A stretch of 39,259 bases of DNA, taken from NCBI GenBank assembly GCA_910586875.1, contig CAJUJI010000007.1, positions 1 to 39,259 on the forward strand, given 5' to 3'. This document shows positions 14,291 to 22,235 of the stretch, in pieces (position 1 is the first letter of the stretch; each line of letters opens with the position of its first letter). Source of the stretch: an uncultured Anaerotruncus sp. (GTDB lineage Bacteria > Bacillota > Clostridia > Oscillospirales > Ruminococcaceae). Made by a program: the position numbers and the translations under genes. The notes below the pieces were generated by a model that worked only from the letters and a program-made list of their open reading frames with translations, made no database searches and was not told the origin of the DNA.

Positions 14291-16741
14291 ATGGCGCTGG
14301 TTGCACAGGTGGTTGTTGAAAACGCCACCCTACATTTTGATAAGCCATATAGCTACCTGGTGCCGCCTGAAATGCCGGTGCAGCCGGGCTGTCGGGTAAC
14401 GGTTCCGTTTGGGCAGGGCAACCGCACCCGCTTTGGCATGGTGATGGCGCTGGAACAGCAGCCGCAGCCCTCCGACCGGCTCAAGCGGTTGGCGACCCTG
14501 GTGGATGTACAGCCGCTTTTAAAGGATGAGCTGTTAAAATTGGTGGAGTATCTGCATGAGAGCACCTTTTGCGGCTATTATGACGCGGTGCGCACCCTGT
14601 TGCCGCCGGGCATTGGCGTAGCGCTGAAATATACCTATGAGCTGGCGCGGGATGCGGCTTTGCCACCCGACGCAGAGGGGGACGAGCGCTGTATCTTCGA
14701 CTATTTGCAGGGGCGCGGCAAACCGGTGCGCGAGCAAACCATGCTGGCGGCACTGGGGCTGGCAGCAGATGCGCCGGTATTGCGCGAGCTGTGTGAGCAG
14801 GGGCTGGTGATAAAATCACAGGAAATCCGCCAGCGGATTTTGGATGAAAAGCTGGTGATGGTGCGGTTGACCGATGAGCTACAGCAGCCGGAGGATCTGC
14901 CGAAGCTGACCCCAAAGCAAAAGGCAGTGTGTGAACTGCTCATGCAGGTGGGACAGGCATCGCTCAAAGAGGTTTGCTATTTCGCTGCGGCGGGCAAAAC
15001 GGTGGTGGACCGGCTGGAACAGCAGGGGCTGGTGCATTATTTCACCCGCGAGGTTTATCGCAATCCCTATGCCAACTGCCACGCCCAGCAGGATGCGGCG
15101 GAGATTGTGCTCTCGCCGGAGCAGCAGGCCGCCTGTGAAGCGCTGTGCGGTTGGGCGGATAGCGGCCAGCCACAGGCAGCGCTGTTGTATGGCGTGACCG
15201 GCTCGGGCAAAACCGAGGTGTTTTTGCGCGTAATCCGCCATGTGCTGGAAAGTGGCCGCGGCGTGATTGTGATGGTGCCGGAAATTTCCCTCACCCCGCA
15301 GACGCTCGCGCGCTTCCATCGGTATTTCGGTGACCAGGTGGCGGTGATGCACAGCGGGCTGAGCATGAGCGAGCGTATGGATGAATGGAAGCGCATCCGC
15401 AATGGAGATGCACAGATTGTAGTTGGCACCCGCAGTGCGGTGTTTGCGCCGCTGGCTCGCATTGGCATGATTGTGATGGACGAGGAGCAGGAGAGCTCCT
15501 ATAAATCGGAGATGTCTCCGCGCTACCATGCGCGCGAGGTTGCAAGGATGCGCTGTGCCAGCCATCAGGCGCTATTGCTGCTTGCGTCGGCGACCCCGAG
15601 CATCGAAAGCTTTCATCGCGCGAAGCAGGGGCGTTATCATCTGTTGGAGCTGCGCCAGCGGTTTGGCACAGCAAAGCTGCCGGATGTAACCGTGCTGGAT
15701 CTGTCGCTCCAACCGTTGGAAGCGGGCTCACAGTCGATTTCACCGCTGCTGTTGGAGGAACTAAAGGCCAACCTCGCGCATGGTGAGCAGAGCATCCTGC
15801 TGCTCAACCGGCGCGGTTACCATACATTGGTAAAATGTGCGATGTGCAATACCGTCGCGCAGTGCCCGCATTGCTCGGTCGCGCTCACCTATCACAGTGC
15901 GAATGGTCACCTGATGTGCCACTATTGCGGCTATACCGCTCCCGCAAATGCCCAGTGTCCCGTTTGCAACAGCAAGTTCCGCCGTTTTTCTGGCGCGGGT
16001 ACCCAGAAGGTGGAGGAGGAGCTAAGCGACCTGCTGCCAGGGGCGCGCGTTCTGCGGATGGATTTGGACACGACCATGGCAAGATTTTCCCACGAAAAAC
16101 ATTTTAGCGATTTTTCTGCCGGAAAATATGATATAATAATTGGTACACAGATGGTTGCGAAGGGATTGGACTTTCCAAATGTGACGCTGGTGGGCATTCT
16201 TTCGGCGGACAGCGCGCTCTATGCGCAGGACTACCGCAGCTTTGAGCGGGCGTTTGCGCTGTTTACCCAGGTGGTGGGACGCAGCGGACGCAGTGAAAAG
16301 GCAGGCAGAGCCTATCTCCAAACCTTTACGCCGGAAAATCCGATTATTGCGATGGCGGCTGCGCAGGATTACGACCGCTTTTATCAGGAGGAGATCGAGA
16401 GCAGACGAATTCACCTTTACCCGCCGTATTGTGATATGGTGGGGGTTGGTTTTTCGGGGCTGGATAGCGGGCAGGTGCAAAGCGCAGCACAGCGTTTTTT
16501 ACAGGAGGCGGTGCGGCTGGCTAAAACCGAATATCCAGACCTGCCGCTGCGGTTGCTCGGTCCCTGTGAAAGCGTGATTGCAAAGCTGGCAGGGCGGTAC
16601 CGGTGGCGTATGGCAATCAAGTGCAGGTATGATGGGCATACGCGTGAATGGCTGTGGAAGGCGGTCCGGTGGTACTATGCACAGAACGAGAATAAGCTGG
16701 TGTCCCTTTCGGTGGATCCGAAGTTTGAAAGTGCGATCTAG
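14291..16741 (+). CDS. priA: Primosomal replication restart helicase PriA
   Basis: PriA restarts stalled replication forks by binding D-loops and loading the helicase. The 816-aa protein has an N-terminal DNA-binding domain, the Walker A motif GVTGSGKTEVF, a DEEQ Walker B box, and the zinc-binding insert with four CxxC pairs (CAMC, CPHC, CHYC, CPVC) near residues 515-560. The helicase C-terminal motifs include GTQMVAKGLDFPNV and QVVGRSGRS. The start lies 3 bases after coaBC. Length is in the normal range for Firmicutes PriA. Confidence 0.96.
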   Translation: MALVAQVVVENATLHFDKPYSYLVPPEMPVQPGCRVTVPFGQGNRTRFGMVMALEQQPQPSDRLKRLATLVDVQPLLKDELLKLVEYLHESTFCGYYDAVRTLLPPGIGVALKYTYELARDAALPPDAEGDERCIFDYLQGRGKPVREQTMLAALGLAADAPVLRELCEQGLVIKSQEIRQRILDEKLVMVRLTDELQQPEDLPKLTPKQKAVCELLMQVGQASLKEVCYFAAAGKTVVDRLEQQGLVHYFTREVYRNPYANCHAQQDAAEIVLSPEQQAACEALCGWADSGQPQAALLYGVTGSGKTEVFLRVIRHVLESGRGVIVMVPEISLTPQTLARFHRYFGDQVAVMHSGLSMSERMDEWKRIRNGDAQIVVGTRSAVFAPLARIGMIVMDEEQESSYKSEMSPRYHAREVARMRCASHQALLLLASATPSIESFHRAKQGRYHLLELRQRFGTAKLPDVTVLDLSLQPLEAGSQSISPLLLEELKANLAHGEQSILLLNRRGYHTLVKCAMCNTVAQCPHCSVALTYHSANGHLMCHYCGYTAPANAQCPVCNSKFRRFSGAGTQKVEEELSDLLPGARVLRMDLDTTMARFSHEKHFSDFSAGKYDIIIGTQMVAKGLDFPNVTLVGILSADSALYAQDYRSFERAFALFTQVVGRSGRSEKAGRAYLQTFTPENPIIAMAAAQDYDRFYQEEIESRRIHLYPPYCDMVGVGFSGLDSGQVQSAAQRFLQEAVRLAKTEYPDLPLRLLGPCESVIAKLAGRYRWRMAIKCRYDGHTREWLWKAVRWYYAQNENKLVSLSVDPKFESAI

Positions 16742-16800
16742 GTCCCTATGGTGGGGGTCGAGGGGGAAAAGCCCCTCGTCGCTAAATGAAGACAGGAGGA
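16742..16800. repeat. G-rich hairpin segment, possible dispersed repeat remnant
   Basis: The 64-base gap before def holds a G-rich stretch in which CGAGGGG (16759-16765) pairs with CCCCTCG (16772-16778). No T-run follows. Its hairpin form is similar in style to the stacked hairpins at 20268-20362, which suggests a short dispersed repeat. It could instead slow or attenuate transcription between priA and def. Confidence 0.35.
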
Positions 16801-16805
16801 TAAAA

Positions 16806-17288
16806 ATGGCATTACGTAATATTTTAAAAGAGGGAGATCCGCGGCTGCGCAAAACAAGCCGTGCTGTAACCGAATTTAACGACCGCTTGTGGACGTTGTT
16901 GGATGATATGTATGAGACGATGATTTCGGACGGGGTCGGCATCGCAGCGCCGCAGGTGGGCGTGTTGCGGCGAGCGGTGGTGATCGATATCGGGGATGGC
17001 AGCGGCAAGCATGAGCTGATCAACCCCAAAATTATTAGCAGTGAAGGGGAGCAGTGCGGACATGAGGGCTGCCTTTCGGTCCCCGGCGAGTATGGCATTG
17101 TGTACCGTCCTCAAAAGGTGACGGTGCAGGCGCAGGACCGTTTTGGCAAGCCGTTTGAGCTGACCGCAGAGGACTTTTTTGCGGTGGCCTGCTGCCACGA
17201 GCTGGACCATCTGGACGGGGTGCTGTTTATCGACAAGGCCGAACGAATGCTGACACCGGAGGAACTGGAAAAGCTGGGGGAGGAATAA
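16806..17288 (+). CDS. def: Peptide deformylase
   Basis: A 160-aa zinc/iron enzyme that removes the formyl group from the N-terminal methionine of new proteins. All three family motifs are present: GVGIAAPQVG, EGCLSVPG (metal-binding Cys) and HELDHLDG (two metal-binding His and the catalytic Glu). The start at 16806 follows AGGAGG at 16795-16800. It stands before fmt, which adds the formyl group to initiator tRNA, the usual def-fmt pairing. Confidence 0.96.
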   Translation: MALRNILKEGDPRLRKTSRAVTEFNDRLWTLLDDMYETMISDGVGIAAPQVGVLRRAVVIDIGDGSGKHELINPKIISSEGEQCGHEGCLSVPGEYGIVYRPQKVTVQAQDRFGKPFELTAEDFFAVACCHELDHLDGVLFIDKAERMLTPEELEKLGEE

Positions 17289-17292
17289 ACGG

Positions 17293-18213
17293 ATGCGAAT
17301 TGTGTTCATGGGGACCCCGGATTTTGCAGTTCCAAGTCTTGCGCGGCTGCTTGCGGATGGACAGGAGATTGTTGGTGTGTTTACCCAGCCGGATAAACCG
17401 AAGGGGCGCGGCTATCAGTTGGCGCCGCCGCCGGTTAAGGAGTTGGCGCTTAAACATGGGCTCGAGGTGTTCCAGCCCGCCAAAATGCGCGATGGCGAGG
17501 CGCTTGCGATCCTCAAACAGCTGGCCCCTGATTTGATTATTGTGGTAGCCTATGGAAAGATTCTGCCAAAGGAAATTTTAGAGCTGCCGCAATATGGCTG
17601 CATCAATGTGCATGGTTCGCTGCTGCCGAAATATCGCGGTGCGGCACCCATCCAGTGGAGCGTGTTAAACGGGGATGCTGTTGCAGGCGTGACCACCATG
17701 TATATGGCACAGGGGTTGGACACCGGCGATATGATTTTGAGCAAGCAGACGCCGATCGGAGCAGATGAAACCTCCGGCGAGCTGTTTGAGCGCCTTTCTC
17801 AGCTGGGTGCACAGCTGCTGGCGGAAACGGTTGCGTTGGTCGCACAGGGGAACGCGCCGCGTGTTGCACAGCAGGAGCAGGACGCCAGCTATGCGCCGAT
17901 GCTCGCGAAGGAGCAGGCGGCGGTGGACTGGAATAGATCCGCTGTACAGGTGCATAACCTGGTGCGCGGGATGAATCCTTGGCCGGTGGCTTATACAATG
18001 TTGGATGGAAAGCGTCTGCGCATCTACCGTGTAAAACCTGTCGAGGCGAACGGAGAGGCCGGTGTGGTGCTGGAGGGCGGCAAACGGCTGGTGGTAGCCT
18101 GCGGTACAGCGGCGGTGGAAATTTTAGAGTTGCAGGCGGATGGCAGCAAGCGGATGCAGGCGGTGGATTACCTGCGTGGACATCCGGTTGCAGCAGGCAT
18201 AAAATTGGGATGA
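17293..18213 (+). CDS. fmt: Methionyl-tRNA formyltransferase
   Basis: Formylates Met-tRNA(fMet) using 10-formyltetrahydrofolate so that translation can start. The 306-aa protein has the N-terminal MRIVFMGTPDFAVPSL, the folate-binding SLLPKYRGAAPIQW signature, the catalytic Asn-His-Asp region (CINVHGSLLP, and LDTGDM), and a C-terminal RNA-binding domain. It starts 4 bases after def, so the two are co-translated. Confidence 0.96.
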   Translation: MRIVFMGTPDFAVPSLARLLADGQEIVGVFTQPDKPKGRGYQLAPPPVKELALKHGLEVFQPAKMRDGEALAILKQLAPDLIIVVAYGKILPKEILELPQYGCINVHGSLLPKYRGAAPIQWSVLNGDAVAGVTTMYMAQGLDTGDMILSKQTPIGADETSGELFERLSQLGAQLLAETVALVAQGNAPRVAQQEQDASYAPMLAKEQAAVDWNRSAVQVHNLVRGMNPWPVAYTMLDGKRLRIYRVKPVEANGEAGVVLEGGKRLVVACGTAAVEILELQADGSKRMQAVDYLRGHPVAAGIKLG

Positions 18214-18254
18214 TCAAGAGAGGATAGGACGCTGTTGGTAAAGGAGGTATCAGC

Positions 18255-18953
18255 TTGTATTTTGATGTTTATTATCTGATTCTGGTGGTGCCCGCGATGT
18301 TGTTTGCGATGTGGGCGCAGTCGCAGGTTTCCAGCGCCTTTGGAAAATATGAGCGGGTGCGCACCCTGCGCGGCATAACAGCGGCTGAGGCGGCGCGGCG
18401 CATTTTGGACGATAATGGGTTGCAGCGGGTGCGCATCGAACACATCTCTGGCAGCCTGACCGACCATTATGATCCAACCGCTAAGGTGGTGCGCCTGTCG
18501 GATTCGGTTTATAACAGCAGCTCGGTGGCAGCGCTGGGGGTGGCGGCACATGAGTGCGGCCATGCGGTGCAGCACGCCACCCATTATTCACCGCTGGTGT
18601 TCCGCAATGCCATCATTCCGATCACCAATCTGGGTTCGCGTCTGGCAATTCCGATTTTTATACTGGGACTTGCGCTTACACCGGTCCTGCAAAGCCCTGT
18701 AATTTGTAATCTGGGATTGGGGCTGTTTTCGCTGGTGGCGATATTCCAATTGGTTACGCTGCCGGTTGAATTTAACGCCTCCTCGCGCGCGCTGGCAACC
18801 TTGGAGGCGCAGCGCTACCTGGAACCGAGCGAGCTGCGTGGTTCGCGGCGGGTGTTGCAGGCGGCGGCGCTGACCTATGTAGCAGCGCTGGTAAGCACAC
18901 TGGCGCAGCTGTTGCGGCTGATGGCGATTGCGAACCGCCGCAACAACCGTTAG
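18255..18953 (+). CDS. YugP-like zinc metallopeptidase (membrane)
   Basis: A 232-aa membrane protein of the neutral zinc metallopeptidase (YugP) family. The motif HECGH, within AAHECGHAVQHATHYSP, is the zinc site. Hydrophobic segments lie at about 5-22, 125-155 and 155-180, plus one near the C-terminus. The start is a TTG at 18255, preceded by AAGGAGG at 18241-18247. It lies between fmt and rsmB, a common position in Clostridia. Its substrate is unknown. Confidence 0.92.
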   Translation: MYFDVYYLILVVPAMLFAMWAQSQVSSAFGKYERVRTLRGITAAEAARRILDDNGLQRVRIEHISGSLTDHYDPTAKVVRLSDSVYNSSSVAALGVAAHECGHAVQHATHYSPLVFRNAIIPITNLGSRLAIPIFILGLALTPVLQSPVICNLGLGLFSLVAIFQLVTLPVEFNASSRALATLEAQRYLEPSELRGSRRVLQAAALTYVAALVSTLAQLLRLMAIANRRNNR

Positions 18954-18963
18954 AGGGCTGCCA

Positions 18964-20238
18964 ATGAAAAAGAATGCACGAGATACCGCGGTGCGCGCGC
19001 TGTTGCGCCAGCAATCGGCGGGCAGTTATTCCAATCTGCTCATTGACAGCGTTTGTGCACAGGATAAACTGGACCCGCGTGACGCGAAATTTGCACGCGC
19101 GCTGTTTTATGGAACGCTGGAGCGGCGGCTGACCTTGGATCATTTGCTCCGCCAGCATAGTGCGCGTCCGTTGGAGAAGCTCTCCCCCGCCGTGCGGGAA
19201 ATTCTGCGGGCGGGCGCCTATCAGTTGCTTTATATGGATGTGGATGATTATGCCGCCGTCAGCGAGAGTGTCGAACAGGCAAAACGGCTGCAATGCAGTA
19301 GGGCATCCGGCTTTGTCAATGGGGTATTGCGCAGCCTGCTGCGAGATAACAAGCGGATTCCGCCGGTGGAGGGCTCGCGCGCCGCGCAGCTGGAGGTAGA
19401 ATATGCCTGTCCAGCCTGGCTGGTGGAGATCTGGCTTGCACATTATGGCGAGCAGGCATGTCTGCGGATGCTGGAACAATCTTTAGGCAAGCCGCCGCTT
19501 TATCTGCGGGCGAATACCATCCGTATTTCGGCGCAGGTATTGGCGCAGCAGTTGCAAGCGCAGGGGGCTGTTTGCCGTCTACTGGAACCGGAGGGATGTA
19601 TCGAGTTGATTTCCCAGCCGGTTGCAACCGAACAGCTCAACGGCTTTACAGAGGGGCTGTTTCATGTGCAGGACCGCGCTTCTCAGCTGTGCGCGGCGGC
19701 GGTGGATGCACAGCCAGGGATGCGGGTGTTGGATACCTGCGCAGCGCCGGGCGGCAAATCGTTTACCGTTGCACAGCGGATGCAGGGGAGCGGCGAGCTG
19801 ATTGCCCGTGACCTGCATGAAAAACGTGCGCGGCTGGTGCAGGAAGGCGCGCGTCGTTTGGGCCTTTCCAACCTTCATGCAAGCGCAGGGGATGCCTCGG
19901 TTTATGCGCCGGAACTCGGACGGTTTGACAGGGTGCTGTGTGATGTGCCCTGCTCTGGTTTTGGAGTCATCCGGCGGCGGCCGGAAATTAAGTATAAGAC
20001 GCCGGAATCTATCCGGAATTTGCCGCAGGTACAGTATAAAATCCTGCAAACCTCCTCACAATATTTAAAGGAGGGTGGCCGGCTGATTTATTCGACCTGT
20101 ACGCTGCTGCCGCAGGAGAATGAACAGGTGGTCATGCGGTTTCTTGCGCAGGCAAAGGGATTTCAGCTGATTTCGCAGCATAGTTATACAGGAGAGGACA
20201 GCGATGGCTTTTTTGTTGCAGTGCTGCAAAGGGAATGA
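18964..20238 (+). CDS. rsmB: 16S rRNA (cytosine-967-C5) methyltransferase RsmB
   Basis: A 424-aa methyltransferase that modifies C967 of 16S rRNA. An N-terminal NusB-like RNA-binding domain (about 1-130) is followed by the SAM-dependent domain with the DTCAAPGGKS motif. The two conserved cysteines are in VPCSGFG and in YSTCTLLPQENE; the latter is the catalytic one. The ATG at 18964 is chosen over an ATG at 18928, which would overlap the previous gene. The C-terminus is followed by a stacked-hairpin repeat before rlmN. Confidence 0.95.
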   Translation: MKKNARDTAVRALLRQQSAGSYSNLLIDSVCAQDKLDPRDAKFARALFYGTLERRLTLDHLLRQHSARPLEKLSPAVREILRAGAYQLLYMDVDDYAAVSESVEQAKRLQCSRASGFVNGVLRSLLRDNKRIPPVEGSRAAQLEVEYACPAWLVEIWLAHYGEQACLRMLEQSLGKPPLYLRANTIRISAQVLAQQLQAQGAVCRLLEPEGCIELISQPVATEQLNGFTEGLFHVQDRASQLCAAAVDAQPGMRVLDTCAAPGGKSFTVAQRMQGSGELIARDLHEKRARLVQEGARRLGLSNLHASAGDASVYAPELGRFDRVLCDVPCSGFGVIRRRPEIKYKTPESIRNLPQVQYKILQTSSQYLKEGGRLIYSTCTLLPQENEQVVMRFLAQAKGFQLISQHSYTGEDSDGFFVAVLQRE

Positions 20239-20267
20239 GCTTGTCACTTCTGTTGGTTAAGGATGCG

Positions 20268-20362
20268 TTTCGCCCCCGCAAAAATCCCGCGGGGATTTTT
20301 GACGGGAACGACCAAAGGCCCCGCCTTTGGAATCCGCAGCCTTTTGAAAAAGGCTGGCGAAA
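20268..20362. repeat. Stacked-hairpin intergenic repeat (MITE-like)
   Basis: Three perfect hairpins lie back to back: AAAAATCCC/GGGATTTTT (20280-20300), CCAAAGGC/GCCTTTGG (20312-20330) and CAGCCTTT/AAAGGCTG (20337-20356). The whole is bounded by the inverted pair TTTCGCC (20268-20274) and GGCGAAA (20356-20362). Elements of this kind, with a FRAME of GCCTTTTGAAAAAGGC-like hairpins, are dispersed in Ruminococcaceae genomes. It lies between rsmB and rlmN, with no sign of a transposase. The first hairpin could also act as a weak terminator. Confidence 0.6.
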
Positions 20363-20412
20363 ACTTCTGTGCGCGCTGCGGCGCGGGAATGGGAAAAGCA
20401 GAGAGGACGGTT

Positions 20413-21471
20413 ATGGAAAAACAGGACATCAAATCGTTGACATTGGCACAGCTCACCGCACAATTTACCACGCTAAACCTGCCGAAATTCCGTGCAAACC
20501 AGGTTTACAGCTGGCTGCATGACAAGCGGGTTTCCTCCTTTGCGCAGATGACCAACCTGCCGCTGGCGCTACGCGGGCAATTAGACGGACTGTTTTACAT
20601 AAACGCCGTACAAATCCGCAGAAAGCTAGTTTCCCGTTTGGATGGCACGGTAAAATATCTTTATGAGCTGCAAGACCACAACTGCATAGAGGCGGTGCTG
20701 ATGCGCTATCATCATGGCAACTCGCTGTGCATTTCCACCCAGGTAGGTTGCAGGATGGGCTGCCGGTTTTGCGCCTCGACGCTGGCGGGACTGGTGCGCA
20801 ATCTCACCCCTGCTGAAATGCTGGATGAGGTATACACCGCACAGCAGGATTCGGGGGAACGGGTGGACAGTCTGGTTTTAATGGGAATTGGTGAGCCGCT
20901 GGATAATTTAGAGAATGTGCTGACGTTTTTGGAGATCCTGTCCAGTCCGCAGGGGCTAAATCTCAGCCTGCGGCATGTTTCACTTTCCACCTGCGGGTTG
21001 GTTGATAAAATTCATGAGCTGGCCCAGCGAAAATTGCAGCTCACCTTATCGGTTTCCCTACATGCACCAAATGATACAATTCGCAATCTTTCGATGCCGA
21101 TTAACAAAAGGTATAATATTGAGACGCTTTTGGACGCTTGCCGCGCTTATTTTGAAGTCACAGGGCGTCGTATCTCGTTTGAATATGCGTTACTGGATGG
21201 TGTGAACGATGCGCCGGAACACGCGGCTGAATTAGCGCGGCGGCTGCACGGGATGGGGGCGCATGTCAATTTGATTCCGGTCAACGAGGTGGCAGAAACC
21301 GGCTATCGTCGGGGCAGCCGCACCAAAATTGAGCAATTCCGCGGCCAGTTAGAGCGGTTAGGGGTCAACGCGACCATTCGCCGTGAGCTGGGCAGCGACA
21401 TTGCAGCAGCCTGTGGGCAGCTGCGCCGCCAGGAAGCGGCAGCAACAGCAGAGAAGGGGGATTCCATTTGA
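20413..21471 (+). CDS. rlmN: 23S rRNA (adenine-2503-C2) methyltransferase RlmN
   Basis: A 352-aa radical-SAM enzyme that methylates A2503 of 23S rRNA and also A37 of some tRNAs. The iron-sulfur motif CRMGCRFC (CxxxCxxC) is present, as are the GIGEPLDN and SLHAPND motifs and the C-terminal AACGQL cysteine used in catalysis. The start MEKQDIKSLTL at 20413 is chosen, with GAGGACGG before it. An in-frame ATG at 20263 would translate the hairpin repeat into 50 extra residues and is rejected. The stop overlaps the start of the phosphatase gene. Confidence 0.95.
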   Translation: MEKQDIKSLTLAQLTAQFTTLNLPKFRANQVYSWLHDKRVSSFAQMTNLPLALRGQLDGLFYINAVQIRRKLVSRLDGTVKYLYELQDHNCIEAVLMRYHHGNSLCISTQVGCRMGCRFCASTLAGLVRNLTPAEMLDEVYTAQQDSGERVDSLVLMGIGEPLDNLENVLTFLEILSSPQGLNLSLRHVSLSTCGLVDKIHELAQRKLQLTLSVSLHAPNDTIRNLSMPINKRYNIETLLDACRAYFEVTGRRISFEYALLDGVNDAPEHAAELARRLHGMGAHVNLIPVNEVAETGYRRGSRTKIEQFRGQLERLGVNATIRRELGSDIAAACGQLRRQEAAATAEKGDSI

Positions 21472-22235
21472 TACGGATATACGGCGCAACCGATAGGGGC
21501 TGTGTGCGCACCACCAATCAGGACGCCTTTACCTATAAAATAATTGACGAGGAAACCGCCTTTGCGGTGGTATGTGATGGGATGGGCGGCGAAAAGGGCG
21601 GCCATATCGCCAGCGCGCGGGCGGTGGAGGTAATCTCGATGGCGCTGACCCGTTCGTTAAACGCACAAACGCCGGTATCCTCCATCAAGTCGATGCTGAT
21701 TGCAGCAATCAGCGCGGCGAATGCGGTTATTTACGAGACTGCACAGGCGGACCCCGAGCTCAAAGGGATGGGGACGACTGTAGTGGCATTGGTCATACGG
21801 GAGGACACCCTTTGTCTGGCACATGCAGGGGACAGCCGCGCCTATCAGTTCGCGGAGCGTGCGCTGTGTGCGCACCGGCTCACCCACGACCACAGCGTTG
21901 TGCAGCTGCTTTTGGATAACGGTGAAATTACCGAACGTGAAGCGCGTGTGCATCCCAAGCGCAACTATATCACCCGTGCTTTGGGGGTAGAGCGTAATAT
22001 TGATGTGGAATATTACGAGCAGTATTTCCGCGCGGGACGTTTGTTGCTATGCTCGGATGGGCTTTATAACTATGCTCCGCCGGATGATCATTTGGATTTG
22101 ATCACCTCCTGTGTCAGCGAGCAGGATCTTTGGCTACTGATTGACGAGGCGAATAAGGCGGGAGGGCCGGACAACATTACAGCAGTAATTGTGGTGAAGG
22201 AAACAAAACCGCGGCGTGCGGGAGGTAAGACCTGA
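21468..22235 (+). CDS. stp: PP2C-family Ser/Thr protein phosphatase
   Basis: A 255-aa metal-dependent phosphatase that reverses the action of the neighbouring PASTA kinase. PP2C motifs are TNQDAF near residue 17, VCDGMGG with Asp37, GTTVVAL, LAHAGDSRAY and GGPDNITAVIV near the end. The start is a TTG at 21468 whose bases overlap the rlmN TGA, with AAGGGGG upstream at 21454-21460. The stop overlaps the ATG of prkC, so kinase and phosphatase are co-translated. Confidence 0.94.
   Translation: MIRIYGATDRGCVRTTNQDAFTYKIIDEETAFAVVCDGMGGEKGGHIASARAVEVISMALTRSLNAQTPVSSIKSMLIAAISAANAVIYETAQADPELKGMGTTVVALVIREDTLCLAHAGDSRAYQFAERALCAHRLTHDHSVVQLLLDNGEITEREARVHPKRNYITRALGVERNIDVEYYEQYFRAGRLLLCSDGLYNYAPPDDHLDLITSCVSEQDLWLLIDEANKAGGPDNITAVIVVKETKPRRAGGKT

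Noticed and set aside
20263..20412. N-terminal extension of RlmN by 50 residues
   Set aside because: The extension translates a stacked-hairpin repeat, and MEKQDIKSL at 20413 matches the family start and has a ribosome binding site.
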